DNA of 64,000 bases from SW10 sp047629805 (lineage in GTDB: Bacteria > Verrucomicrobiota > Verrucomicrobiia > Verrucomicrobiales > Akkermansiaceae). The notes beneath the pieces are model-generated. The model ran no database searches, was not told where the DNA came from, and was given only the letters and a program-made list of their open reading frames with translations. The position numbers and the translations under genes are program-made. The stretch spans positions 48,096 to 112,095 of the forward strand of contig JBLHUR010000002.1 in NCBI GenBank assembly GCA_047629805.1, in the 5' to 3' direction. How positions within the stretch are numbered: position 1 is the first letter of the stretch; each line of letters starts with the position of its first letter. Of the stretch, positions 8,339 to 15,621 are shown piece by piece.

Positions 8339-9261
8339 TGTATTACGACTTCTTTTCGATCAAGGATCTGGGGGTTCTGCGTCCGTCCGCTGATGATGAG
8401 GACGACCTTACGCCGAATCGAGCCCGCAAAGCCAACGCTTTCGATTCGTTTCACGGGATCCTCTGAAGCGAGTCTCCCGGGAATCACTCCGCTGGGATCT
8501 TCGATCCCGAGATTGGCGAGCGCATCCTGCACCGAGAGAGGTTGATCATCCTCGGTATTCCTAATGCCATCGGCTCCATCGGTGATGTCGATGAGCGGCT
8601 GGACCTGCTGGATATCGGTCTCGGTGGCCATCGCAAGGAATTCAGCCGGGGCCTCGACGACGTCGAGTCCCCCACTACTCCAAACGGTAAACCAGTCCCG
8701 CCAGCGTGGGTTGAGGGCTTCCACCAAATCCATCCCGCGAACGAGGCGGACTTCATCGAGTTCGTAGAAAGGACGGTTGAAGGGACGGTTAAAGTGACCT
8801 TGGCCTTCGTAGTAATCGAATTCTGCACCGTTCAGTTGAGTGTCGTCATCGGAGTCGATCCAGTCGATCAAAGCGTCGGCGATCTCCGAGGCCACATCGA
8901 AATCAACCCCCCACTTTTGGAAGATATCGCGCAGGAGCTTCTTATCTTCCTGAAAGAGGATGTAGTTAATGTTAAAGCGACCACCTTCAGAAAGGATTTT
9001 GGCTTGAAAGCCAGCATCGTTTTCAAAATTCTGTCTCAGAATCGGATCCCATTCCTCGACGGAAGGATTGGCAGCGAGATTAATCCCCATTTCCGCGTAT
9101 TGGCGGGCTTCGATGCCGTTGATTTGCGAGGACGCGACATCGGACTGGTAACGCGAAATCTTCACCGTCGCAACAAGGGCGAGCCCCATGACGGCCATGA
9201 TCCAAAAGACCGCAATGAGCGTCGCTCCGCGTTTCAGGGATGGATGATTTGAAACTTTCAT
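8335..9261 (-). CDS. gspK: Type II secretion minor pseudopilin GspK
   Basis: A 308-residue minor pseudopilin that caps the pseudopilus tip. The leader reads KRGATLIAVFWIMAVMG: the residue five positions after the processing glycine is Ala instead of Glu, the known peculiarity of GspK. The large globular domain contains ALIDWIDSDDDTQLNGAEF, the typical GspK segment, and FYELDEVRLVRGM. Start and stop overlap neighbouring genes by four bases each. It acts with GspI and GspJ as the tip complex. Length matches the family. Confidence 0.9.
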   Translation of the reverse strand: MKVSNHPSLKRGATLIAVFWIMAVMGLALVATVKISRYQSDVASSQINGIEARQYAEMGINLAANPSVEEWDPILRQNFENDAGFQAKILSEGGRFNINYILFQEDKKLLRDIFQKWGVDFDVASEIADALIDWIDSDDDTQLNGAEFDYYEGQGHFNRPFNRPFYELDEVRLVRGMDLVEALNPRWRDWFTVWSSGGLDVVEAPAEFLAMATETDIQQVQPLIDITDGADGIRNTEDDQPLSVQDALANLGIEDPSGVIPGRLASEDPVKRIESVGFAGSIRRKVVLIISGRTQNPQILDRKEVVIQ

Positions 9262-10127
9262 CGTCCTGCTGGTGGAGTTGTTCCAGGGTTTCCGCCACTC
9301 TGAGGGCGCCCGCCGCCTTCGGGTCGGGCGCCGGTTGGTCGCCCGCCGCCTCCCGTCCCGTTGCCTCCTTGAGGCCGTCCAGGCTCAGTTTGCCCGCCAT
9401 TACCAGTGGACCCTTGCTCAATGGGGCTGCCCGCCTTGTTCTTGAGCGCGTTCATGGTCGTTTGAGGATTCGCTTTTGTCGGAATCCAGAAGAGGCGGGT
9501 GATCGCGGGATCGTCGTTCTCGAAGATGACTTTCAATTCGACATAGGTGGGACGTCGGTTGTTCTCCTCCCAGATGTAGGGCCAGTCATCACGTTCAAAA
9601 TTATTATACTTCCGGCCGTCCATCACGCTCCATTCAAAGAGGCGGACGTCATTGAGAAGGACGATCGAAGCAATGGGGTCGATCCCCCGCTCGGCCGGCC
9701 CCTCGTCGCTGTCGAGAATGGGTTCGTCGTAATACTCCAGAACGATGTCGATCCCGTTGGTAATGGTGGGCACGGTGATGAGACGAGTGGCTTCCGCTGA
9801 AATCGGAACTCCGCCCCAGTTGAAGGAGACGGGAGTGTTTTGAAAAGTCATCTCCGAAAGAAAGGGCTCGGCACTGCTGGTGTTTTGCAGATTAATGACA
9901 GCATTTCCGGGAAGGCTGTCGAAGTGGTTGCGGAGGAAGGAGAAAAAGGCATCGCGCGAGATGTCTTCATTCTGCATATCAACCATCTTCGTCGTGGACC
10001 GGACTGCTCCGTCGGCGATGCGGAAGATAGAGGTGAGAACCAATCCCGCGATCCCCAGCGCGAGGACTAACTCAAACAGGGTAAAACCCTTTTTGGTGGG
10101 AGATGAATGAGGGGTATTTTGCTTCAT
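9258..10127 (-). CDS. gspJ: Type II secretion minor pseudopilin GspJ with Gly/Pro-rich tail
   Basis: A 289-residue minor pseudopilin. The prepilin motif KKGFTLFELVLALGIAGLVL carries the conserved Glu at +5 after the cleavage glycine. The central part shows the GspJ-like FEWSVMDG...YVELKVIFENDD region. After about residue 235 there is an unusual tail of some 50 residues rich in Gly, Pro and Arg. That tail is not part of the usual pseudopilin and would project from the folded domain. The gene overlaps gspI upstream and gspK downstream by four bases each. The J assignment rests on order (G-H-I-J-K) and size. Confidence 0.82.
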   Translation of the reverse strand: MKQNTPHSSPTKKGFTLFELVLALGIAGLVLTSIFRIADGAVRSTTKMVDMQNEDISRDAFFSFLRNHFDSLPGNAVINLQNTSSAEPFLSEMTFQNTPVSFNWGGVPISAEATRLITVPTITNGIDIVLEYYDEPILDSDEGPAERGIDPIASIVLLNDVRLFEWSVMDGRKYNNFERDDWPYIWEENNRRPTYVELKVIFENDDPAITRLFWIPTKANPQTTMNALKNKAGSPIEQGSTGNGGQTEPGRPQGGNGTGGGGRPTGARPEGGGRPQSGGNPGTTPPAGR

Positions 10128-10534
10128 GGCTTATAAAGTGGGAGGTAACGCCAGCCCCGCACGGTGCGTTCTTGCTCGAAGCCGTCTTGTTTGAAGCGGG
10201 CGATGACTCGGATCTCCCACATTTGTTGGAGGAGATTTCCCTCTTGGGTTTCAAGTTCCAGCGGGATGACCTGGGTCTCCAAGTCGATATCCCGCTCGGC
10301 AATATAGATTTCGGTGGATCCTTCCTCAAGCTGCTGGAGATAAAGGGTCTCTTGCAGTGCGCTATCGATGATTTGCGTAATGACCAGCTCCTCCTTCACG
10401 AAGGAGGTATTTCGCCACATGCTGTTGATACCCCTGGTAAAAGAGGTCGCGACAATCGCAAAAATCATGAGAGCCAGAAGCACCTCCATCATCATGAAGC
10501 CGGATCTGTTTTTTCCTGACGAGTGGGTCTTCAT
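10124..10534 (-). CDS. gspI: Type II secretion minor pseudopilin GspI
   Basis: A 136-residue prepilin-like protein with leader RSGFMMMEVLLALMIFAIVA: cleavage after Gly and Glu at +5. A short beta-rich domain (IDSALQETLYLQQLEEGSTE ... WEIRVIARFKQDGFEQERTV) matches the size of GspI. With GspJ and GspK it would form the tip complex that starts pseudopilus assembly. Both ends overlap neighbours by four bases, so the five pseudopilin and platform genes H-I-J-K-L are translationally coupled. Confidence 0.8.
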   Translation of the reverse strand: MKTHSSGKNRSGFMMMEVLLALMIFAIVATSFTRGINSMWRNTSFVKEELVITQIIDSALQETLYLQQLEEGSTEIYIAERDIDLETQVIPLELETQEGNLLQQMWEIRVIARFKQDGFEQERTVRGWRYLPLYKP

Positions 10535-11121
10535 TCTGTATTATTGATCGTCATTTCCTCATCGGTCGCCTTGGCGGTGAGAGGGTGAAAAGCGCGAGAG
10601 AGGATAGCGTCGCCATTTTCCGAGATCAACTGGATCGCAAGAGGTTCACAAGGACTGTTGGGTTGGTGAATCCAGCGCTCCACTGTATTCTCTCCGACTA
10701 GCTTGAAGTCATTGCTGTTCCAACGTCGCACCCAAAGTGCGTATTTCGGATCAATTTTATAGACCCGGGGCCAGGACATGCTGTCGAGCGGTTTCAGCGA
10801 CGGGGGCGTGCCGAGGTTTTCTGACAACTCCTCCGCAACTTTATCTTCAGGCTGAGCCAAGGGCATCATGCGCGCCTCCCCCTCCCGCAACTCGATTACG
10901 AACGGCTGCTGGTAGGAATAAGACATCGCGCGGGCTTGCTGGGCAAGATCCTCGATTCCGTGATGGGCTTCTCGAATCTCCTTCTCGATCTTGGGAGAGG
11001 AGATCATGAAAGCCGCCGCGCCAAAGACGATGGCCACGATGCCCATCACCACAATCAGCTCAATCAAGGTGAAGCCAGCACGGCTCCCGATGAGGGTCTT
11101 TTGTTTTGATGATAAGCGCAT
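10531..11121 (-). CDS. gspH: Type II secretion minor pseudopilin GspH
   Basis: A 196-residue prepilin-like protein. The motif SRAGFTLIELIVVMGIVAIV is a textbook type IV prepilin leader with Glu at +5. The remaining domain includes AQQARAMSYSYQQPFVIEL, resembling the GspH/FimT segment that follows the N-terminal helix. It is the second gene of the operon, 42 bases after gspG, and its 3' end overlaps gspI by four bases. GspH links the tip complex to the GspG shaft. Confidence 0.8.
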   Translation of the reverse strand: MRLSSKQKTLIGSRAGFTLIELIVVMGIVAIVFGAAAFMISSPKIEKEIREAHHGIEDLAQQARAMSYSYQQPFVIELREGEARMMPLAQPEDKVAEELSENLGTPPSLKPLDSMSWPRVYKIDPKYALWVRRWNSNDFKLVGENTVERWIHQPNSPCEPLAIQLISENGDAILSRAFHPLTAKATDEEMTINNTE

Positions 11122-11163
11122 GGCAGTAGGATTACGGGTGAACGAGAGGCACCTTGGTGCTGA

Positions 11164-11622
11164 TTACCTTGGATCCTGATTACTTTGGTCATCATCTGAC
11201 CCAAAAGCCTTGTCGGGACCGGCCGAAATGATCTCAGGTCGGCTGGCATCCTGCGTCCCGGGATACTGATACTTATACTTGGTGTCCCAAGGATCTAAGA
11301 GGGCCGCTTCGTCTTTCAGCGTTTTAATCCAGCGTCGCGGCCGGGGAGAATCGGCAGGCTTTTTCAAGAGAGCTTCAAGACCCTGCGAAGTCGAGGGATA
11401 CACGCCCCCGATGTTTTTGTATTGCTCCAAATTGGACTCAAAACTTGTCATATCCTGATCGGTCGTCCCCACTTTGGCCGACTCACTAATCTTACCCATG
11501 CTGTAAATAGCACCGCCCAGAATGAGGCCGATGATTCCCATAACGATCACCATTTCGAAGAGGCTGAAGCCGCGAGCCATGCGCGGACTGACTTGGTTAT
11601 TTTCCTTGGATTGAATTTTCAT
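11164..11622 (-). CDS. gspG: Type II secretion major pseudopilin GspG
   Basis: First gene of the secretion operon, encoding the major shaft subunit (152 residues). The leader ARGFSLFEMVIVMGIIGLIL has the cleavage glycine and Glu at +5. The body shows the GspG hallmarks: YPSTSQGLEALL, the LLDPWDTKYKYQYPG segment and a C-terminal ISAGPDKAFGSDDD loop that binds calcium in characterised GspG proteins. An unusually long pre-leader of about 17 residues precedes the cleavage site. The promoter of the operon should lie in the 145-base divergent gap 11623-11767. Confidence 0.93.
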   Translation of the reverse strand: MKIQSKENNQVSPRMARGFSLFEMVIVMGIIGLILGGAIYSMGKISESAKVGTTDQDMTSFESNLEQYKNIGGVYPSTSQGLEALLKKPADSPRPRRWIKTLKDEAALLDPWDTKYKYQYPGTQDASRPEIISAGPDKAFGSDDDQSNQDPR

Positions 11623-11767
11623 GATTCCCTTGAGTTGAGGTTACATTGATAGAAACGCCTTCCGACTGAAAAGTTGTCAGTTCTTTTCAGAAAAACCGAC
11701 GGGAATTTTCTTCCGAAAGGGGAGAGGCACGAACTAAATTCGCCCCAGCCCCCCAAATAACAACTTA

Positions 11768-12601
11768 ATGTCTCTGCAAGTGACCCCCGCGCCGACGCCC
11801 TTTGTCGGAGCTTCTCAACAAACTTACGCCTCCGTCCCCGCCCTTCTTGGCCTTCCCGGGACCGCAAGAGTTCCCGATTTGATCCGCGAGGCCGCGCAGC
11901 GTCTTGAAACCTACTCGCCTGAGATCGACGCCGATCTGGAAGAGGTCATTTTTACCGATTACGGAAATTTGACTCTCCATGCGGATGGCCTTGAAGAAAA
12001 CGCCCGCCTTGTCGGAGATGCCTGCCGAGCGATCGGAAATACCGAAGCCATTCCCTTCTTTCTCGCCCGGGATTCCCGTTTCACGGCCTCCGCGATCAGA
12101 GCCACGATGGACCGCTACCCCGAACTTGAGGTCGTAAATCTAGGCGCTCGACCCAATGTCCTGGAGGAATTTGAAGGCTCAAAATGGCATGCTCGCACTT
12201 CAATGAAGCGCGTGCTCGACCGACTCCCGGCAAGCCGCCTAAAACACCTCGGGGTCCGCTGCGGGACGAAGGAGGAATTTGCGCTCATGGCCGACGAGGG
12301 CTCCGTCATTTCAGCCGAAGATCTCCCCGGAGTCGCAAAAAACGGCCTCTATCTCAGCCTACACCTCAGTCTCTTTGATCCCTGCTCCGTTCCCGGGGTC
12401 GCCCATCCAGAGCCCGGTGGGATCAACTGGGACGAATTCGCAGAAATCATTGCGCTCATCCCTTGGGACCGGGTCAAGGCCTGCGACTTAGTCGGGCTGG
12501 AGCCCTCCGGCGATCATACCGGGTTCTCCAATCTCGTCGCCGCGAAGGTTGCGCGGGAGGTCATTCTCTCGCTCGCTAAAAAGCCTGCTCCACAAGATTG
12601 A
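11768..12601 (+). CDS. Arginase/agmatinase-fold protein lacking all metal ligands (probable pseudoenzyme)
   Basis: A 277-residue protein that lines up with agmatinase (SpeB) over most of its length. Corresponding blocks are IPFFLARDSRF for the GGDH block, EVVNLGARPNVL for FDAHTD, LYLSLHLSLFDPCSVPG then PEPGGIN for the YL.FDID.LDP..APG.GTP..GG block, and ACDLVGLEPSGDH for the final D.VE..P..D block. The fold-defining glycines and prolines persist. The six Mn ligands do not: GGDH became ARDS (100-103), DAHTD became GARPN (126-130) and DID became HLS (199-201). Ureohydrolase activity is therefore very unlikely; a binding or regulatory role is possible. It diverges from gspG and overlaps yraN tail-to-tail by 26 bases. 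Confidence 0.7.
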   Translation: MSLQVTPAPTPFVGASQQTYASVPALLGLPGTARVPDLIREAAQRLETYSPEIDADLEEVIFTDYGNLTLHADGLEENARLVGDACRAIGNTEAIPFFLARDSRFTASAIRATMDRYPELEVVNLGARPNVLEEFEGSKWHARTSMKRVLDRLPASRLKHLGVRCGTKEEFALMADEGSVISAEDLPGVAKNGLYLSLHLSLFDPCSVPGVAHPEPGGINWDEFAEIIALIPWDRVKACDLVGLEPSGDHTGFSNLVAAKVAREVILSLAKKPAPQD

Positions 12602-13079
12602 TAGCGGGCTTCTTTCCCTCCTCTAAAATAATCTCCACGACGTCATACCGCCAAGAAATCTCACGGCGGGCATCTTGGTTGGTCTTGGGATCGACTTCCC
12701 GGCCCAGGAGACGAAGCCATTCCGTGGCCCCGCGTGAGATAAGCGCTTTTTTCTCGGTATTCACCGCTCGCATCGGACGTCCAAAATCCCGACGGGTCCG
12801 CGTCTTAACCTCGGCAAAAATGAGAAGCTTTCGCGACTCGCCGCCCCGAAAAACGAGATCAACCTCTCCTCCTTTTGGAGCACGGAAATTTCGATAGAGG
12901 AGCTTCCAGCCGATCGACTGGAGATACTTCGCCGCAATTTTTTCTCCAAGGTCTCCGATTTGTTGACTACTAAGATTCGTCAGGCGGGAGGATGAGCTGA
13001 GCAACCGGCTGGAACGAGCGACGGTGGATCGGACACGGACCCAAAATCCGAAGCGCTTCGAGATGTCTTTTGGTTCCAT
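12576..13079 (-). CDS. yraN: YraN/UPF0102 family endonuclease-like protein
   Basis: Small restriction-endonuclease-fold protein of the UPF0102 family. The domain starts at IGDLGEKIAAKYLQSIGWKL and continues with GGEVDLVFRGGE and LIFAEVKTRTRRDFGRP, giving the E..D..(E/Q)VK nuclease-like core. It ends with RRYDVVEI-like WRYDVVEI. The ATG at 13079 gives 167 residues, longer than the family (about 120-130). A TTG at 13004 would give about 142 and fits better. Either start lies inside rnhB, so the two genes overlap. The rnhB-yraN order is common in bacteria. Cellular role is not settled. Confidence 0.8.
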   Translation of the reverse strand: MEPKDISKRFGFWVRVRSTVARSSRLLSSSSRLTNLSSQQIGDLGEKIAAKYLQSIGWKLLYRNFRAPKGGEVDLVFRGGESRKLLIFAEVKTRTRRDFGRPMRAVNTEKKALISRGATEWLRLLGREVDPKTNQDARREISWRYDVVEIILEEGKKPAINLVEQAF

Positions 13080-13587
13080 AGCCTTTATGTTTTTCGAATC
13101 CATAACCGGGATAGCGAACCGCCGCCTCCCGCATGATGCGATCACGGGTCACTTTCGCAAATATACTGGCGGTGGCAATGGAAAGACTCTTCGAATCGCC
13201 TTTTACAATCCCAACATGCGAAAAAGGGAAGTTTGGAACCGGTAAGCCATCGATCAAGCACATCCCGGGATCTAGGCCCAAGGCTCTCACCGCCCTTTCC
13301 ATTCCGAGATGGGTTGCTCGGAGGACATTCACTTCATCCACTTCGTCCGCTTCCACCAAACTCACGGCCCACTGAATGTCCTCCCGTAAGACCAGTTCAT
13401 CATACAAAGCTTCCCGCTTCTTTTCGCTGAGCTTCTTGGAATCATCAATCACCGGATGCGAAAACCCAGCTGGAATAATGGCCGCCCCCACCGAGACCGG
13501 TCCCGCAAGCGGACCTCGCCCCGCTTCATCCACTCCGATGACAATTCCTAACTCGGCGTAACGTTTTTCAAATTCAAGGTCGGGCAT
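12970..13587 (-). CDS. rnhB: Ribonuclease HII
   Basis: Removes ribonucleotides misincorporated into DNA and RNA from hybrids. The 205-residue protein has the RNase HII opening GIVIGVDEAGRGPLAGPV with catalytic Asp and Glu, DDSKKLS, the LIDGLPVP segment, GDSKSLSIATASIFAKVTRD with the third Asp region, and YPGYGFEKHKGYGT followed by HRRSF. All are standard. The ATG at 13587 (MPDLEFEKRY) is chosen because it starts just before the domain. The 3' end overlaps the start of yraN. Confidence 0.93.
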   Translation of the reverse strand: MPDLEFEKRYAELGIVIGVDEAGRGPLAGPVSVGAAIIPAGFSHPVIDDSKKLSEKKREALYDELVLREDIQWAVSLVEADEVDEVNVLRATHLGMERAVRALGLDPGMCLIDGLPVPNFPFSHVGIVKGDSKSLSIATASIFAKVTRDRIMREAAVRYPGYGFEKHKGYGTKRHLEALRILGPCPIHRRSFQPVAQLILPPDES

Positions 13588-13713
13588 AGGGGAAAGAGTA
13601 ATTTCCCCTGATTTGCGCAACGCAGCCCCCTTTTGCAAGCCTCCCTTCATCCTCTCCTCCTCCACCATCGCTGAAAAAATTGCACTCCCGGCAAGACCCG
13701 CTACCATCACAGG

Positions 13714-15030
13714 ATGGAAACCCGCTTTCTAAAAGTTCATGGCCTCTGGGCTGCCGGTCTGGTCGGAGCGTTCCTTCTGGGCTCAAAGTCACAGACCCAG
13801 AAATCGACTTTAGTTCAAGACCGCGGTTCGAATTCATCATCCCGCTCCGAAAGAGCCACCGGAGCCCGCAGCGCTTCCGTGGAAGGAGGTATTTCCGCCA
13901 GAACTTCCTCGCGCAACGGTCACTCCGCACCGGAAACCGAGGACCTCCTCTCGCAACTTTTTAACGCCTCCTCCTTTTCAGTCAACGGTATCGAGACTCT
14001 TTCCAAGGAAGCTTTCAGCGACCCCAACCCCGTCAAACGACGTCTCGCTTTTAGCAAGCTCCTCGCAGGAATGACTCCTGAAAATGCCGCCGCGATGCGT
14101 GATCAACTTACGGCACTCGGGGCCGGTGGATCGGAGTGGCGTGACTTCAATTACGCTTGGGGAGCCCTCGCCGGGGAGGACGCTTTCACCAACGCCCTGA
14201 GCTCAGATAAGCGGGATCTTGAGTCCCTGATCAGTGGCTGGGCTGCCGTAGATCCATCCGGTGCCATCGCCATGATCTCCAATCTCCCTGAAAATCTTGC
14301 CGACCAAAAAGGCCGCCTTGAAAACGGCATCGTGGCCGGCCTTGCTGATCGCGATCGCGATGAAGCCTTCAATTACGTCAGCACCCTTGCCGCCGAAGGT
14401 CGTAAGGACGCCCCCAGACTTATGGAAATCGTTGCGAACGAGGTCATTCGCAAAGGTGGACCAGAGGAAGCTTCAGTCTGGGTTGCGGGCCTTGCCGACG
14501 GCCCACTCAAAGGGTCGGCCATGAATGAAGTGGCTGAACGATACGTCCGCAATGACCCCGAAGCCGCTTCCCAGTGGATCGAGAAGTTCGCCACTGAAGA
14601 TTACGCCGCTCGTGCCGTCCGCGAAGTTGGTAAAGAGTGGGCCGAAAAAGAGCCACTCGCCGCGGTCACTTGGCTCGACAAACTTCCCGAAGGTGAAGGG
14701 CAAAAAGCCGGCCTCAATTCTGCCTTTGGTGACTGGGAGGACAAAGACCCTGTCGCTGCCGGTGAGTATCTCATGTCGATGCCTAGTTCATCGAAACGCG
14801 ACTCCGCCATTGCCGGCTTCGCCGCTGGATACGCTTATCAAGATCCCGAAACCGCCATCGCGTGGGCCCGCGACATCTCCGATCCCAATCTCCGCAACCA
14901 ATCTCTCACTCGCGTCGGAGAAGCCTTCTTCCGCCGCAGTCCCGAGGAGGCCAAAGCCTGGCTTCCCGAAAGCGGTCTCTCGCCTGAAGCTCAAACCGCT
15001 ATCCAACAACCCCGCCGCCGCCGCCGTTAG
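13714..15030 (+). CDS. Exported or membrane-anchored repeat protein of unknown function
   Basis: A 438-residue protein with an N-terminal hydrophobic stretch (about 11-22, GLWAAGLVGAFLLG), then a Ser/Arg-rich linker to about residue 70. The body has a recurring unit of about 30-40 residues whose core reads DP..A..W: DPSGAIAMI, DPEAASQWI, EPLAAVTWL, DPVAAGEYL, DPETAIAWA and SPEEAKAWL. Such alpha-helical repeats suggest a HEAT/TPR-like solenoid for protein binding. Similar proteins are, from memory, numerous in Verrucomicrobiota, with unknown role. The C-terminus ends QPRRRRR. It diverges from rnhB. Confidence 0.7.
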   Translation: METRFLKVHGLWAAGLVGAFLLGSKSQTQKSTLVQDRGSNSSSRSERATGARSASVEGGISARTSSRNGHSAPETEDLLSQLFNASSFSVNGIETLSKEAFSDPNPVKRRLAFSKLLAGMTPENAAAMRDQLTALGAGGSEWRDFNYAWGALAGEDAFTNALSSDKRDLESLISGWAAVDPSGAIAMISNLPENLADQKGRLENGIVAGLADRDRDEAFNYVSTLAAEGRKDAPRLMEIVANEVIRKGGPEEASVWVAGLADGPLKGSAMNEVAERYVRNDPEAASQWIEKFATEDYAARAVREVGKEWAEKEPLAAVTWLDKLPEGEGQKAGLNSAFGDWEDKDPVAAGEYLMSMPSSSKRDSAIAGFAAGYAYQDPETAIAWARDISDPNLRNQSLTRVGEAFFRRSPEEAKAWLPESGLSPEAQTAIQQPRRRRR

Positions 15031-15128
15031 GCTAATAAAATCAGTTCGATTTTCTTGAAAAATGGCGATCGCTTTTCCCGATTGCGGCAGTGGTTGGGTA
15101 TCAAACATTTTCTTCTCAACCTTTTCCG

Positions 15129-15251
15129 ATGAAATCTATCTTCCTTTCCTTTCTCCTAATCGGGACCACCACCGCCCAAGTTATTCACCAGCGTAACGAC
15201 TCAGGACCCTTGTGCAAGGGAGATGCCAAGTTTGCTGGGGCGGTTGATTAG
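15129..15251 (+). pseudogene. Truncated signal-peptide gene, cut by an IS66-like remnant
   Basis: The ATG at 15129 starts MKSIFLSFLLIGTTTAQVIH, an evident signal peptide, but the frame stops after 40 codons. The tail from about residue 23 reads out of transposase-derived sequence on the other strand. The original exported protein has lost everything after its signal peptide. The break falls near 15193, where GTAACGACTC resembles an IS66-type end (GTAAGCG...). Confidence 0.5.
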
Positions 15252-15530
15252 GTCACTCAAGGTTGCCAGCATCGCGCGGCCTTGCTTGCGGGCACTTGAG
15301 ATGATGCTGCGGATATCACAAAATCCTTTGGCGTGGTCCTGCCATCTGCGGCACGCACTCGAAATACAAGCGGTCGCTTGCAGTCATCCTGGAAAGTCGA
15401 TTTGAATCCGCCGGCCATTGGGACGATCTTTGGCAAAAAATAGCAGCGTGAAACCACCGAAAAAAATCCCCCCCCTTGCCAAAGGAAGTCAGGACTGCCA
15501 TCTTCACCGAAATGAATGATCGGTGGTTTA
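15201..15530 (-). pseudogene. Decayed transposase C-terminus, IS66-like
   Basis: On the minus strand the last readable frame encodes HAKGFCDIRSIISSARKQGR followed by AMLATLSDLINRPSKLG and a stop at 15201-15203. The pattern I.S.ISSARKQGR..L..L matches the C-terminal helix region of IS66-family (DDE) transposases. Upstream the homology changes frame (LYFECVPQMAG lies in another frame), so the gene is broken. No other part of an element, and no second inverted repeat, was identified. The gap 15252-15621 holds nothing else recognisable. Confidence 0.45.
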
Positions 15531-15621
15531 ATTCTTCACTTTGGCGAAGGAAACTCCGCCTCCCAAACGTTTCACATTACGAATCATCCTTACTTAGTCT
15601 TTGCTCACCCACGACGACCAC

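Noticed and set aside
8542..9252. A 236-codon plus-strand ORF opposite gspK
   Set aside because: gspK has a prepilin leader and coupled start/stop; this frame is a shadow.
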